From Pseudomonas sp. CFII64 (GTDB lineage: Bacteria > Pseudomonadota > Gammaproteobacteria > Pseudomonadales > Pseudomonadaceae), in NCBI RefSeq assembly GCF_000416235.1, contig NZ_ATLO01000051.1, forward strand, positions 186,001 to 250,000: 64,000 nucleotides of DNA, given 5' to 3'. Position 1 is the stretch's first letter. Every line of letters begins with the position of its first letter. Shown in pieces: positions 50,635 to 59,610 of this stretch. The position numbers were made by a program, and so were the translations under genes. The notes under the pieces are model-generated. The model made no database searches. It was not told the DNA's origin and saw nothing but the letters and a program-made list of their open reading frames with translations.

Positions 50635-52248
50635 ATGTCGATAAAATTACGCTTGATTTTGCTGATTGGCACCAGCTTGCTTACCGCCGTGATCGTCAGT
50701 CTGGTCAGTTATCTGGGCAACCTCCAGATGCGTGATGCAGTCAATGACAATGAAGTCAGTATGACCGCGCTGCGCAATCACCTCGAAGCGGACATGATGC
50801 ACGATGCGCTGCGCGGCGATGTGTTCTCGGCGATGCTGGTGGGGCTGGGGAAAAGCACCAGCACCAAGGATGAGGTGCGTAGCTCCATTGCGGAGCACGC
50901 GGAACACTTTCGTCAGATGCTCGGTGACAACCTCAAGCTGCCGGTCAACGACACCATCAAGTCAGCCTTGAGCAAAATACAGCCAAGCCTCGACACCTAC
51001 ATCAGTGCCGGCGAGCGCATCGTCGGGCTGGCGCTCAATGATCCGAACGCTGCGCAGCTGGAACTTGCCACGTTCAATAAAGCTTTCAGTCAACTGGAAG
51101 ACGAGTTGGCCGCCCTCAGTGAGTTGATCGAAACCGACACTAAGCTGACCGGCGAAGGCACCCAGCAAACCATCAGTAATGCCAACATGACCCTCGGTGG
51201 CGTGTTGCTCGCCAGCCTGCTGTTGCTGTTGATTCAGGGGCGCTGGGTGATTCGCAGCATCATGGGCCCGCTGCAATCGGCCAGCCGGATTGCCGACAGC
51301 ATTGCCCATGGCAATCTGAGCGAATCTATCGTCGAGCCGGTACAACGGGACGAAGCCAGCATGCTGATTCGCAGTCTGGCGACCATGCAGCGTGATCTGC
51401 GCGGCATGATCGAAGTGGTTCGCAGCAATGCCCAGGGCGTGAGTGGCATGAGCCAGCAATTGAGCAGTGGTTGCCATCAGGTGACCGGCAGCAGCCAACA
51501 GCAGAGCGTGGCGGCCAGCACCATGGCCGCTGCAGCCAGCGAAATGACCGCCAGCATTGAGGAGATCACCCAGCACGCCGAGCGGGCATTGACGATGGCC
51601 AACCAGGCCGAGGAACTGGCCAAGAATGGCGGCCGGGTGATCCATCAGGTGGTCAACGACATGGACGGTATTGCTCGCTCCACGCAGCAATCCTCACAGG
51701 TGATCCGCACCCTGGACAAGGAGTCCGAGGGGATTTTCAGCATCATTCAGGTAATCAAGGGCATTGCTGACCAAACCAACCTTCTCGCGCTGAACGCGGC
51801 CATCGAGGCCGCTCGCGCCGGTGAGCAAGGGCGTGGTTTTGCGGTGGTTGCCGACGAGGTGCGCAGCCTGGCTGGAAGAACCAGCGCCTCCACTCAGGAA
51901 ATCGCCAGCATGGTTTCGCGCATCCAGCAAAGTACCCGAGAGGCTGTCACCAACATGGAAACGAGCGTTGCGCAGGTCGACAAAGGCATGGCCGTGACCG
52001 CCGATGTCGAGCGCGCCATCCGCGAAATCCTCGACGCCACTCTGAAGACGACTCAGCTGGTCAATGACATCACCCGAACCATCGGCGAGCAAAGCCTGGC
52101 CAGCAATGAAATCGCCCATCAAGTGGAAATGATTGCCAATATGTCCGAAGACAACAGCCGGGTCATTGGCCAGACGGCGGCGACCACCGATGAACTGTCC
52201 GCGCTGGCGGGCAAGCTCTCGCAATCGGTTGATCGGTTTCGTCTCTGA
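50635..52248 (+). CDS. Methyl-accepting chemotaxis protein
   Basis: 537 residues: TM1 at about 7-29 (LILLIGTSLLTAVIVSLVSYLG), a helical periplasmic ligand domain of about 155 residues, TM2 near 185-205, HAMP (RWVIRSIMGPLQSASRIADSIAHGNLS) and a cytoplasmic hairpin with the tip DQTNLLALNAAIEAARAGEQGRGFAVVADEVRSLA. It ends in SVDRFRL without a CheR-binding tail. Convergent with the Rieske reductase operon. Its ligand domain differs from that of the 11.6-13.2 kb chemoreceptor, but both sit beside ProX/demethylase modules. Confidence 0.94.
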   Translation: MSIKLRLILLIGTSLLTAVIVSLVSYLGNLQMRDAVNDNEVSMTALRNHLEADMMHDALRGDVFSAMLVGLGKSTSTKDEVRSSIAEHAEHFRQMLGDNLKLPVNDTIKSALSKIQPSLDTYISAGERIVGLALNDPNAAQLELATFNKAFSQLEDELAALSELIETDTKLTGEGTQQTISNANMTLGGVLLASLLLLLIQGRWVIRSIMGPLQSASRIADSIAHGNLSESIVEPVQRDEASMLIRSLATMQRDLRGMIEVVRSNAQGVSGMSQQLSSGCHQVTGSSQQQSVAASTMAAAASEMTASIEEITQHAERALTMANQAEELAKNGGRVIHQVVNDMDGIARSTQQSSQVIRTLDKESEGIFSIIQVIKGIADQTNLLALNAAIEAARAGEQGRGFAVVADEVRSLAGRTSASTQEIASMVSRIQQSTREAVTNMETSVAQVDKGMAVTADVERAIREILDATLKTTQLVNDITRTIGEQSLASNEIAHQVEMIANMSEDNSRVIGQTAATTDELSALAGKLSQSVDRFRL

Positions 52249-52285
52249 TGGGTTGGCGGGGTGCCGTTCTCGGACGGCGCCAGGC

Positions 52286-53434
52286 TCACAAATCGAGAAC
52301 CAGATCCGACGTCGGTTTGCTGCAACAGAGCAGCCGCAGCCCCTTGTCAATTTCACGCTGGCGGATACCGCCGTTGTGATTCATTTCCACCGTGCCTTGC
52401 AGGATTGCCGTCTTGCAAGTGCCACACACGCCTTGGCTACAGGAGGAGGGGACGATCGCTCCGGCTTTTTTGGCCGCCGTAAGCACCGTCTGGTTGCTCG
52501 ACATGCTGAAGGTTTTACCTGAACGGGACAGCGTGACGGTAAACAGACCTTCCTGTTGATCAAGGACGCTCGCCTGCTCGATAAGCGGCTCTTTGTTGAG
52601 CACCGCGATATCGAAACTTTCCTGATGGTAATGCTGGAAATCAAAGCCGCCCTGTTCGAGCAGCGATTTGATCGCATTCATGTAGCCTTGCGGTCCGCAG
52701 GTGAAGACTTCTCGCTCCTTGAAATCCGGCACCCGTTCGCTGAGCAGAGCCAGATCCAGGCGGCCAATCGGGCCGGCCCAATCCGGATCGGCGCCGCGTC
52801 CTTCGCAGATATTCAGGAGGCGCAAGCCAGGCATGCGGGCCTGCATCCGGCTGAGTTCGTCATGGAAAATAATATCGATTGGCGTCCGCGCGCTGTGCAC
52901 GAAGACGATGTCCAGGCCGGCCGCCAGATCGAAACTCGCCCGAGTCATGGACATCAGCGGCGTTACGCCGGAACCCGCCGACAGATAAAGCAGCTTCGCC
53001 GCTGGACGGCCGACCGGCGTGAAGCTGCCAGCCGGGCCGGAAGCGAGCAGCGTATCGCCAGCGCGCAAATTGTCGTGCAGCCAGTTTGAGACCATGCCGC
53101 CGGGAACGCGCTTGACCGTGATCGAAAACGCGAACGGGCGCGTAGGTGAGGATGACACCGTGTAACAGCGCGATACGCTTTGCCCCGAGATCACCGGCGA
53201 TACCGTGATGAACTGCCCCGGCTCAAAACTTAGCGCACTGAAATCCGCACAGCGAAAGATGAAAGTTTTTACGTCGTGGGTTTTGTCGTGGACAGCGCAG
53301 CATTGCAGCGACTTTTGTTCGCCGCTGTTCCACTGGGCGCCATAAGCGCTCCAGGTATCAGGATCGGTGAAGAGTGCCTGTGCGGATCTGCTACTCGCGA
53401 GGGGCGGCGGTTTGGCAAAGAGGGTCATGGTCAT
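52286..53434 (-). CDS. Rieske-oxygenase reductase (GbcB/Stc-like ferredoxin reductase)
   Basis: 382 residues: an FAD-binding domain (FEPGQFITVSPVISGQSVSRCYTVSSSPT with the RxYS flavin motif), an NAD-binding domain (LLYLSAGSGVTPLMSMTRA; EVFTCGPQGYMNAI) and a C-terminal plant-type [2Fe-2S] domain (SCSQGVCGTCKTAILQG ... LLCCSKP, four Cys). This order matches reductases of glycine betaine, carnitine and proline betaine monooxygenases. It starts 3 bases after the Rieske oxygenase stop, so the two form one electron-transfer pair: NADH to FAD to 2Fe-2S to oxygenase. Confidence 0.93.
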   Translation of the reverse strand: MTMTLFAKPPPLASSRSAQALFTDPDTWSAYGAQWNSGEQKSLQCCAVHDKTHDVKTFIFRCADFSALSFEPGQFITVSPVISGQSVSRCYTVSSSPTRPFAFSITVKRVPGGMVSNWLHDNLRAGDTLLASGPAGSFTPVGRPAAKLLYLSAGSGVTPLMSMTRASFDLAAGLDIVFVHSARTPIDIIFHDELSRMQARMPGLRLLNICEGRGADPDWAGPIGRLDLALLSERVPDFKEREVFTCGPQGYMNAIKSLLEQGGFDFQHYHQESFDIAVLNKEPLIEQASVLDQQEGLFTVTLSRSGKTFSMSSNQTVLTAAKKAGAIVPSSCSQGVCGTCKTAILQGTVEMNHNGGIRQREIDKGLRLLCCSKPTSDLVLDL

Positions 53435-53437
53435 TCC

Positions 53438-54694
53438 TTACACGCCATGTGCGGCAAGCCTTGCGGCGTACCAGCGAGAAAACTGATCAACGTAGGATTC
53501 GGTGAATGTCGAGAAGGGTCCGGGTGTGTAGCCGGGATCCTGCGTACCGCTGTGAGTGATCGCCACAAGGTCGGCGTCCTGCTGATTGGTCGCTTTCCAC
53601 ACCTCGATCAGCTTGTCCAACTCGTAATCCATACCCTCTCTGGCGTCTGCATTCACCAGCCATTTGGTCCGCACCAGAGTCTTGTCCGGCGCAAGGGGAA
53701 TGATGTACGAAATAACCGCGTGATCACTCATCACATGCGTCCACGAGTTATGGGTCCACAGATGCACGTCGCCCAGATCCCGGCGGACAAGGTCACCAAA
53801 AAGGCGTGTGCATGCCACCCGTGTATCCAGGGTTTGCGACTCGCCATTGCCGGCGATAGCCAGCCGCTGCGTGCGAAATTGAGTTACTGCGTCTACGTCC
53901 AGGTGCTCAACCGCATCGCAGACAAAGCCATCATTTTCCCAATTACGTTTTGCAGCACTGTTGCGTTCGTAATATTCATCCAGTGCCTGGAGTGATTCTT
54001 CGCTAAGCCCATCGGTGCAGAAACCGAAATCTTCCGGCAGGAAAGACGCCGTAAGTTCCGGATGTGTTGCGGAACAGTGATAGCACTCGCGATTGTTTTC
54101 GATAACCAGTTTCCAGTTGCCGTTTTCGATGATTTCCGCTTCATGGGCAATCTTTGAATGCGTCATGTTGTACGGAGCGAATCGAGGAACCATTGTTTGT
54201 TCCAGATGGGCGATATCTTCCGGCGGATGTTCACCCAGACAAACGAATACATGTGTGCCGACCACTTTGGTATGCACCGGCATCAAACTCTTACAGGTCG
54301 GATCGAAATCCTTGCCCATGTGAGCAGCGTGTTTGAGGCTGCCATCGAGATCGTAGGTCCATTGGTGATAAGGGCACACCAGCATGCCCACGGTCGATTT
54401 GCCTGCCGACTTCAACCGCGCGCCCCGGTGGCGGCAGACATTGCGAAAAGCCTGTACCTGCTCATCGTCGTCGCGTACGAGGATGATCGAAGACTTGCCA
54501 ATGTCCACGGTCGAAACATCCCCAGGCTCGGGAATGTCAGCCGTGACGCCAACCAGAATCCAGTGTTTAGTGAAAAAGATATCGACGTCCGTTTCGAAGA
54601 TATCCGAGCGACCAAATAACGCGCCCTGCATACCATGTCCCGGTGGGCGTGCGGCAACAAGTTCTCGTTGGGACTTCACGGCAATAGTTGTCAT
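53438..54694 (-). CDS. Rieske non-heme iron oxygenase alpha subunit, quaternary-amine N-demethylase type (GbcA/Stc2-like)
   Basis: 418 residues from the ATG at 54694, with GAGG 8 bases upstream; an upstream ATG four codons earlier overlaps that site. Rieske cluster ligands: Cys87-x-His89 (CRHRGA) and Cys107-x2-His110 (CPYHQWTYDLDG). The mononuclear iron site has His206 and His211 in IENNRECYHCSATHPEL, a sequence typical of GbcA and proline-betaine demethylase Stc2 rather than of aromatic dioxygenases. No beta subunit is present. It should hydroxylate an N-methyl group, releasing formaldehyde and a tertiary amine, which the TMADH-like enzyme at 57.6-59.6 kb could take further. Confidence 0.92.
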   Translation of the reverse strand: MTTIAVKSQRELVAARPPGHGMQGALFGRSDIFETDVDIFFTKHWILVGVTADIPEPGDVSTVDIGKSSIILVRDDDEQVQAFRNVCRHRGARLKSAGKSTVGMLVCPYHQWTYDLDGSLKHAAHMGKDFDPTCKSLMPVHTKVVGTHVFVCLGEHPPEDIAHLEQTMVPRFAPYNMTHSKIAHEAEIIENGNWKLVIENNRECYHCSATHPELTASFLPEDFGFCTDGLSEESLQALDEYYERNSAAKRNWENDGFVCDAVEHLDVDAVTQFRTQRLAIAGNGESQTLDTRVACTRLFGDLVRRDLGDVHLWTHNSWTHVMSDHAVISYIIPLAPDKTLVRTKWLVNADAREGMDYELDKLIEVWKATNQQDADLVAITHSGTQDPGYTPGPFSTFTESYVDQFSRWYAARLAAHGV

Positions 54695-55000
54695 TATTAA
54701 CCTCATGGACGCGATATGAGTATCTAAATGGCAGTCATGAATAATGCTGCTGTCTTTTTAAACGGGCCCGCGATAACGTTGCGATAGCACTAATCAACGT
54801 TTGCGCGGTGGATAAACAGCAGCTTGAAGGTTTGATAAAGACAGTCGCCCCGGTATTCTATGGCCGGATCGCGAGGTATTTCGAAAGGGGTTGTTTCATG
54901 GCTCATCTTGGCGGCTCGTTGTTGTTTTATCTGGAGTCTCTGCCTGTTGGCGATATTTATATATCCGCGCATTGCTGACAAACGATTTTATGTCACTGGC
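54695..55000. other. Gene-poor gap with Rieske operon promoter
   Basis: 306 AT-rich bases between the LysR stop and the Rieske start, all on minus-strand context. It must hold the Rieske promoter. Apart from the doubtful 38-codon frame listed separately, I see no gene, and no AATGTAC palindrome of the kind found at the TetR and demethylase promoters. Confidence 0.5.
54790..54906 (-). CDS. Doubtful 38-residue ORF upstream of the Rieske gene
   Basis: An ATG frame reading MSHETTPFEIPRDPAIEYRG, then DCLYQTFKLLFIHRANVD and a stop. The composition is protein-like, but no ribosome binding site or family is evident. It could be a leader peptide of the Rieske operon, a gene fragment or chance. It lies between the LysR and Rieske genes on the same strand. 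Confidence 0.2.
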   Translation of the reverse strand: MSHETTPFEIPRDPAIEYRGDCLYQTFKLLFIHRANVD

Positions 55001-55924
55001 TCATGAGTTTTTATCATTAATGACCCCGGCTTGTTGCATCAGCCATTCTCGAAATCTGCCCACGACATGTTGGTTGCCGCTACGATCGGCACGCTCCAGA
55101 AGGCAGAACTGCGCGTCGGTCTGCAGCACATCAACGACGGGCTTGACCAGGTTACCAGTCTCCAAATGGTTGCCAAGCAGATGCGACCAGGCCAACGCGA
55201 TACCCTGGCCGGTCAGCGCGGATTGAATCAGCATCGAATAGTTGTTGATGTTCACTCGATGACGAGGTGCGCGAGCCTGGTAGCCCAGCCGGTCAAACCA
55301 TTCTGGCCAACCGATCCAGTCGCTTTGGGAGTCGTCCATCCATAACCAGGTTGCCGCCCCGAACTGATCGATGTCGCGGATATGCGGATTGCGTTCCAGA
55401 TAGTCTTTGCTGCAAACCGGAAAGACTTCCTCTGAAAACAGTGGCGTCACGATCATGCGCGCGGGTGGGGTGCGGCAGTAATACAGGGCAAGGTCGCAAT
55501 CGAGGCGCGAGTAATCCTTGGCCCGGTCATAGGCAACGATCCGAAGGTCGATATCCTCGTTGAGGCGTTGAAAGTCGCCGACTTTTGGCAGCAGCCAGAA
55601 TGAGGCCATGGCCGAGCTGGTCATGACCGTGATTTGCCGGCGACTTTGCCAGCGGCGGATCTCTTCGGTGGCCTTGGCAACCTCGCGCAGCATGGGATCG
55701 ACAGTCTTGTAATAGCGGTTACCAACCGGACTCAGGCTGACTTCTCGAGTGTTGCGTTCGAACAGGCTTTCCCCAAGGTAGTCCTCCAGCAGCCGTATCT
55801 GCCGACTGATTGCGCCTTGTGTGACGTTCAGTTCCTTCGCGGCGCCGGTGAAGCTCAAATGGCGCGCGGCTGCTTCGAAAGCTACCAGGCTATTGAGAGG
55901 CGGCAACGGCTGGATTTTCATCAT
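55001..55924 (-). CDS. LysR-family regulator (GcvA-like) of the Rieske/demethylase cluster
   Basis: 307 residues from the ATG at 55924; an in-frame extension to 55960 would run toward the operator. Winged helix LPPLNSLVAFEAAARHLSFTGAAKELNVTQGAISRQIRLLEDYLGESLF, then a LysR effector domain. It shares the GcvA-like N-terminus with the LysR at 13.3-14.2 kb. It is upstream of the Rieske operon on the same strand and divergent from the TetR-proC pair, so it could serve either. Confidence 0.9.
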   Translation of the reverse strand: MMKIQPLPPLNSLVAFEAAARHLSFTGAAKELNVTQGAISRQIRLLEDYLGESLFERNTREVSLSPVGNRYYKTVDPMLREVAKATEEIRRWQSRRQITVMTSSAMASFWLLPKVGDFQRLNEDIDLRIVAYDRAKDYSRLDCDLALYYCRTPPARMIVTPLFSEEVFPVCSKDYLERNPHIRDIDQFGAATWLWMDDSQSDWIGWPEWFDRLGYQARAPRHRVNINNYSMLIQSALTGQGIALAWSHLLGNHLETGNLVKPVVDVLQTDAQFCLLERADRSGNQHVVGRFREWLMQQAGVINDKNS

Positions 55925-55963
55925 GCTTGGTCTCAAGGCGGCGAGGCTAGGGGAAGTCAATCA

Positions 55964-56004
55964 AATGTACTCAGGTGTACATTCAAAGGTCATCGGAGTA
56001 CATT
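55964..56004. promoter_or_regulatory. AATGTAC-N6-GTACATT operator plus a third half-site
   Basis: A perfect 7-base inverted repeat (55964-55970 and 55977-55983), with another GTACATT at 55998-56004, lies in the LysR-TetR gap 33 bases before the TetR start. The same AATGTAC/GTACATT word forms the palindrome ahead of the demethylase gene at 59666-59706, so this is a likely binding site for the TetR protein. Confidence 0.7.
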
Positions 56005-56036
56005 TAAATTACACGTTTTTGAATAAGGCTGCTCAC

Positions 56037-56744
56037 ATGTCCCAGTTAGGGAAGGCACGTGGCAAGGCACAGGATACCGGGTGGCGCGGGTCGCCGGAGG
56101 GATGGCTTGAAGCCGCCTATGATGCGCTGAAAGAGTCGGGCATCGATGCCGTTCGGGTCATGCCGCTGGCCAAGCGTCTCGGTTTGTCACGAACCAGCTT
56201 CTATTGGTTCTTTGAGGATCGCGAGCAATTGTTGGCGGCCTTGCTGACGCGCTGGCGCGATACCAATACCGGTGGGCTGATCCGCCAGTGCGAAAGCTAT
56301 GCAGAAAGCATTTCCGAAGCAATCCTGAATGTCTTCGAATGCTGGCTCAATCCACAGCTATTCGATTCACAATTCGAGTTTGCGGTGCGCAGCTGGGCGC
56401 TGCAATCAAATGAAGTTGCCGCAGAAGTCGCAACCATCGACGAGCAACGCATGAACGCATTGGCGAGCATGTTCAAGCGTTTCGGCTACGACAGCCAGGG
56501 CGCTGACGCACGGGCTCGCACGATTTATCTGACGCAAATCGGCTATATCACCATGAACACCAATGAGCTGATTACCGTACGCTTCCAGCGCATCCCTCAT
56601 TACGTGAGCATTTTCACCGGCAAGGTACCCAAGCAGCGCGAGCTGGACCGATTCTTCGGCAAATTCGGTTATGCCGAAAAGGAACCCGGGATCTTCGTGC
56701 CGTTGACAGACACTTTCGAAGAGGCGGCGGCCGATGACCAATGA
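56037..56744 (+). CDS. TetR-family regulator
   Basis: 235 residues from the ATG at 56037; an open frame from 55821 runs into the LysR gene and is rejected. Helix-turn-helix: WLEAAYDALKESGIDAVRVMPLAKRLGLSRTSFYWFFEDREQLLAALL. The C-terminal helical domain is longer than the classic TetR one and Trp/Phe-rich, with a FRRIPHYV-like segment near residue 185. It overlaps the ProC-family gene by 11 bases, so the two are co-translated. Palindromes in front of this gene and of the demethylase suggest it controls both. Confidence 0.9.
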   Translation: MSQLGKARGKAQDTGWRGSPEGWLEAAYDALKESGIDAVRVMPLAKRLGLSRTSFYWFFEDREQLLAALLTRWRDTNTGGLIRQCESYAESISEAILNVFECWLNPQLFDSQFEFAVRSWALQSNEVAAEVATIDEQRMNALASMFKRFGYDSQGADARARTIYLTQIGYITMNTNELITVRFQRIPHYVSIFTGKVPKQRELDRFFGKFGYAEKEPGIFVPLTDTFEEAAADDQ

Positions 56745-57519
56745 GACGCTGGGCATCATCGGCGGAACGGGCTGGCTGGGCGGATCAATCGCCAAGGCCG
56801 TACTCGCAAAGGGACTGTTTGCGGCTGGCAAGCTGGTCATTTCGAACCGATCAGGTGTTCACCCGTTGGCTCATCAGGGCGCCCGTCTGGTTACCGACAA
56901 TCAGGAGCTGGTGGACCGCAGCGATCTGGTGATCATTGCAGTGCGCCCTGAACATTTCGCCGACCTGAATATCAACGCAGTGGGCAAAGTGGTCATCTCT
57001 TTGATGGCCGGAATTACCGCGCAAACTATTGCCTTGCAGACATCGGCTTCGGCAGTCGTGCGGGCGATGCCCAATGCGGCGGTGGAAATCGAGCAGTCCT
57101 TTACGCCCTGGTGTTGTTTTGGGGCGATGGAAGCATCGAAGAAAAACCTCGTACAGCGCCTGTTCGAATGCGTCGGCACGGCGGCCGAGGTTCAGGAGGA
57201 GGGTTTCATTGATTACCTTTCGGCGCTCTCCGGCACGGGGCCTGCCTTTCCTGCTTTGCTGATGATGGCACTGAGCAACCAGGCTATGGCTGCCGGCATC
57301 CCCGCTGATATAGCGCAGTTGGCGGCAAAAAATGTCGTGGTCAATAGCAGCCAGCTGCTGACCGGTCGTGATCCTCAGGAAATGATTGATGCCTTGGTGG
57401 CTTACCGAGGTGTGACGGCCGCCGCTTTGCAAACGATGACTGTTGGTGGTTTTGAAACGCTGATCGGCGGGGCGTTGCAAGCTGGGGCAGCGATGGCCCG
57501 CAAAGGGCTTCAATCCTGA
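56734..57519 (+). CDS. Pyrroline-5-carboxylate reductase (ProC) family protein
   Basis: 261 residues. N-terminal Rossmann motif LGIIGGTGWLGGSIAKAVLAKGLF, then DLVIIAVRPEHF, VISLMAGITAQTIA and the ProC-specific VVRAMPNAAVEIEQSFTPWC and YLSALSGTGPAFPALLMMAL segments with the substrate-binding Ser/Gly loop. True ProC makes proline from P5C with NAD(P)H. A copy fused into an amine-demethylation regulon is more likely to act on a cyclic imine (P5C or an analogue) from betaine breakdown than on normal proline synthesis. It overlaps the TetR gene and ends at a bidirectional terminator. Confidence 0.88.
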   Translation: MTNETLGIIGGTGWLGGSIAKAVLAKGLFAAGKLVISNRSGVHPLAHQGARLVTDNQELVDRSDLVIIAVRPEHFADLNINAVGKVVISLMAGITAQTIALQTSASAVVRAMPNAAVEIEQSFTPWCCFGAMEASKKNLVQRLFECVGTAAEVQEEGFIDYLSALSGTGPAFPALLMMALSNQAMAAGIPADIAQLAAKNVVVNSSQLLTGRDPQEMIDALVAYRGVTAAALQTMTVGGFETLIGGALQAGAAMARKGLQS

Positions 57520-57540
57520 TCAACCCGGCCTGAGCAGGAG

Positions 57541-57570
57541 AATGCCCCTGACCGTTAAGTCAGGGGCATT
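57541..57570. terminator. Bidirectional hairpin terminator between ProC and demethylase genes
   Basis: AATGCCCCTGA pairs perfectly with TCAGGGGCATT around eight bases, in the gap between convergent genes. Confidence 0.75.
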
Positions 57571-57573
57571 CCG

Positions 57574-59610
57574 TCAGAGGTCTTTCACCAGTCGCAAAGC
57601 ATCGTAGATGGCGGCATGGGTATTGCGCGCCGAGACCGCATCGCCGATCCGGAACAGCTGGAAGCGGCCTTCGGGGTTGGTCACGATATTCTGAACATTC
57701 CCGGCAATCAGATCCTGCTGCTCGACGGCACCGCCGTTGCGTGAAAGGGCGCGCAGATCGAAGTACAAATCGTCCAGCGGAAGGGTACCGTGGTTGATCA
57801 CCACCTGATCGACCACGCGCTGCTTGTGTACCTGGCCATAATCGCTGCCAAAACTGGCTAACAATTTACCGTCCCGTTTCTCCACGGATTCGACCCGATA
57901 GGTCACCGTAAACGTCACGTCCAGGTCTTGCAGGCTGCGCATGTACGGCACCAGGTTCATCGCCATGACTTCCGGTGCGAACGACCGATCAGGTGTGACG
58001 ATTTCCAGCGTTGCGCCACTGTTGGCGATGACTTCCGCAGCCTGCAGCGCCGCATGGTCGCCAGCGTCGTCGAAGATCAGCACATTCTTGCCGGGTTTGA
58101 CGTCGCCGGAAATGATGTCCCAGGTGGACACCACCAGTTCATTGCCCTGTTTCAGCACCTCGGTGTCCGGCATGCCGCCGGTGGCGACAATCACTACGTC
58201 TGGCTCTTCAGCCAACACCGTGTCGGCTTCGGCCCAAGTGTTGAAGTGGAAGCGCACGCCGAGGCGTTCGCATTGCGCCATGCGCCAATCGATGATGCTG
58301 ATCATCTCGCGACGCCGCTCGCTGAGAGAGGTCAGGCGAATCTGCCCGCCAGGCTGGTCAGCGGCTTCGAATACCGTGACGTCGTGGCCGCGTTCACCGG
58401 CTACCCGGGCTGCTTCCAGGCCCGCCGGGCCGGTTCCGATCACGACCACCTTGCGTCTGGCCGGGGCTTTGGGGATTTCGTGGGGCATGGTGGTTTCGCG
58501 GCCGGTCGCCGCATTGTGGATGCAATACGCCGCGCCGCCTTGATAGATACGATCCAGGCAATAGTTTGCCCCGACACAAGGGCGGATCTCTTCTTCACGC
58601 TTTTCGATGATCTTGCGCACAATGTGCGGATCGGTCATGTGCGCGCGGGTCATGCCCACCATGTCGATTTTGCCGGAGGCGATGGCATGCCGAGCGGTGG
58701 CGACGTCGGGAATCTTGGCCGCGTGGAACGTCGGGAACCCGGTCGCCGCGCGAATTTCACCGGCGAAATCCAGGTGCGGAGAGTTGCGCATGCCCTGAAT
58801 GGGGATCACATCGGTCAAACCGGCATCGGTGTCGATGTGCCCGCGCACCACGTTGAGAAAATCAACCAGGCCGCTGTCCTTGAGCATGTGCGAAATAGCG
58901 AGGCCTTCCTGCACCCCAAAGCCGCCAGCCAGATCTTCATCGCCGGTGTAACGCACCCCCAGCAGAAAATCCTCACCGCATTGCTTGCGGATGCCGCGCA
59001 GGATGTCGAAGGTGAAGCGCATCCGATTTTCCAGGGAACCGCCGTAAGGGCCATCGAGGTCGTTGGTCAGCGGTGACCAGAACTGATCCATCAAATGCCC
59101 GTAGGCCTGAAGCTCGAGACCGTCCAGACCCGCAGCTTTCATGCGCTCGGCGGCATCGACATAGTCCTTGATGATCCGATCGATATCCCACTCTTCCATC
59201 TTCTTGGGAAAGGAGCGGTGGGACGCTTCGCGGCGGTGCGACGGCGAAACCACCGGCAGCCAGTCGGCTTTGTCCCAGCGAGTGCGTCGACCCAGGTGAG
59301 TCAGCTGAATCATCACGGCCGCGCCGTGTTCGTGGCACTCGTCCGTCAGGTCCTTCAGCCAGCCGACCACTTCGTCCTTGTAAGCCAGGATGTTGTTGAA
59401 CACCGGCGGACTGTCGCGTGACACCGCGGCGGAACCGGCGGTCATGGTCAATGCCACACCCGCCTTGGCGCGCTCGACGTGATAAGCCCGATAAAGCTCT
59501 TTGGGCATGCCGTCGACCGGGTAAGCCGGTTCATGGGAGGTGGTCATGATGCGATTTCTGAGCGTCAGGTTTTTGATTTTATAGGGTTGCAGCAAGGGAT
59601 CGCTGGACAT
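57574..59610 (-). CDS. TMADH/StcD/DgcA-like flavoprotein N-demethylase
   Basis: 678 residues, start preceded by AGGAGCG. N-terminal FMN barrel (LRNRIMTTSHEPAYPVDG, LDGLELQAYGHLMDQFW, GMTRAHMTDPHIV), an iron-sulfur Cys set at 345, 351 and 363 with Ala at 348 where TMADH has the fourth Cys, then FAD/ADP-binding Rossmann domains (VVVIGTGPAGLEAARVAGERGHDVTVFEAADQPGGQIRL). The length and layout match N-methylproline and dimethylglycine demethylases. It probably removes a methyl group from the tertiary amine formed by the Rieske enzyme. Paralogue of the 15.4-17.4 kb gene. A long AATGTAC palindrome lies about 55 bases upstream of its start. Confidence 0.9.
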   Translation of the reverse strand: MSSDPLLQPYKIKNLTLRNRIMTTSHEPAYPVDGMPKELYRAYHVERAKAGVALTMTAGSAAVSRDSPPVFNNILAYKDEVVGWLKDLTDECHEHGAAVMIQLTHLGRRTRWDKADWLPVVSPSHRREASHRSFPKKMEEWDIDRIIKDYVDAAERMKAAGLDGLELQAYGHLMDQFWSPLTNDLDGPYGGSLENRMRFTFDILRGIRKQCGEDFLLGVRYTGDEDLAGGFGVQEGLAISHMLKDSGLVDFLNVVRGHIDTDAGLTDVIPIQGMRNSPHLDFAGEIRAATGFPTFHAAKIPDVATARHAIASGKIDMVGMTRAHMTDPHIVRKIIEKREEEIRPCVGANYCLDRIYQGGAAYCIHNAATGRETTMPHEIPKAPARRKVVVIGTGPAGLEAARVAGERGHDVTVFEAADQPGGQIRLTSLSERRREMISIIDWRMAQCERLGVRFHFNTWAEADTVLAEEPDVVIVATGGMPDTEVLKQGNELVVSTWDIISGDVKPGKNVLIFDDAGDHAALQAAEVIANSGATLEIVTPDRSFAPEVMAMNLVPYMRSLQDLDVTFTVTYRVESVEKRDGKLLASFGSDYGQVHKQRVVDQVVINHGTLPLDDLYFDLRALSRNGGAVEQQDLIAGNVQNIVTNPEGRFQLFRIGDAVSARNTHAAIYDALRLVKDL

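Noticed and set aside
57928..59076. Plus-strand frame of about 382 codons inside the TMADH-like gene
   Set aside because: Antisense shadow; His/Asp/Ala-rich low-order composition and no motif, while the minus strand carries an entire known enzyme.
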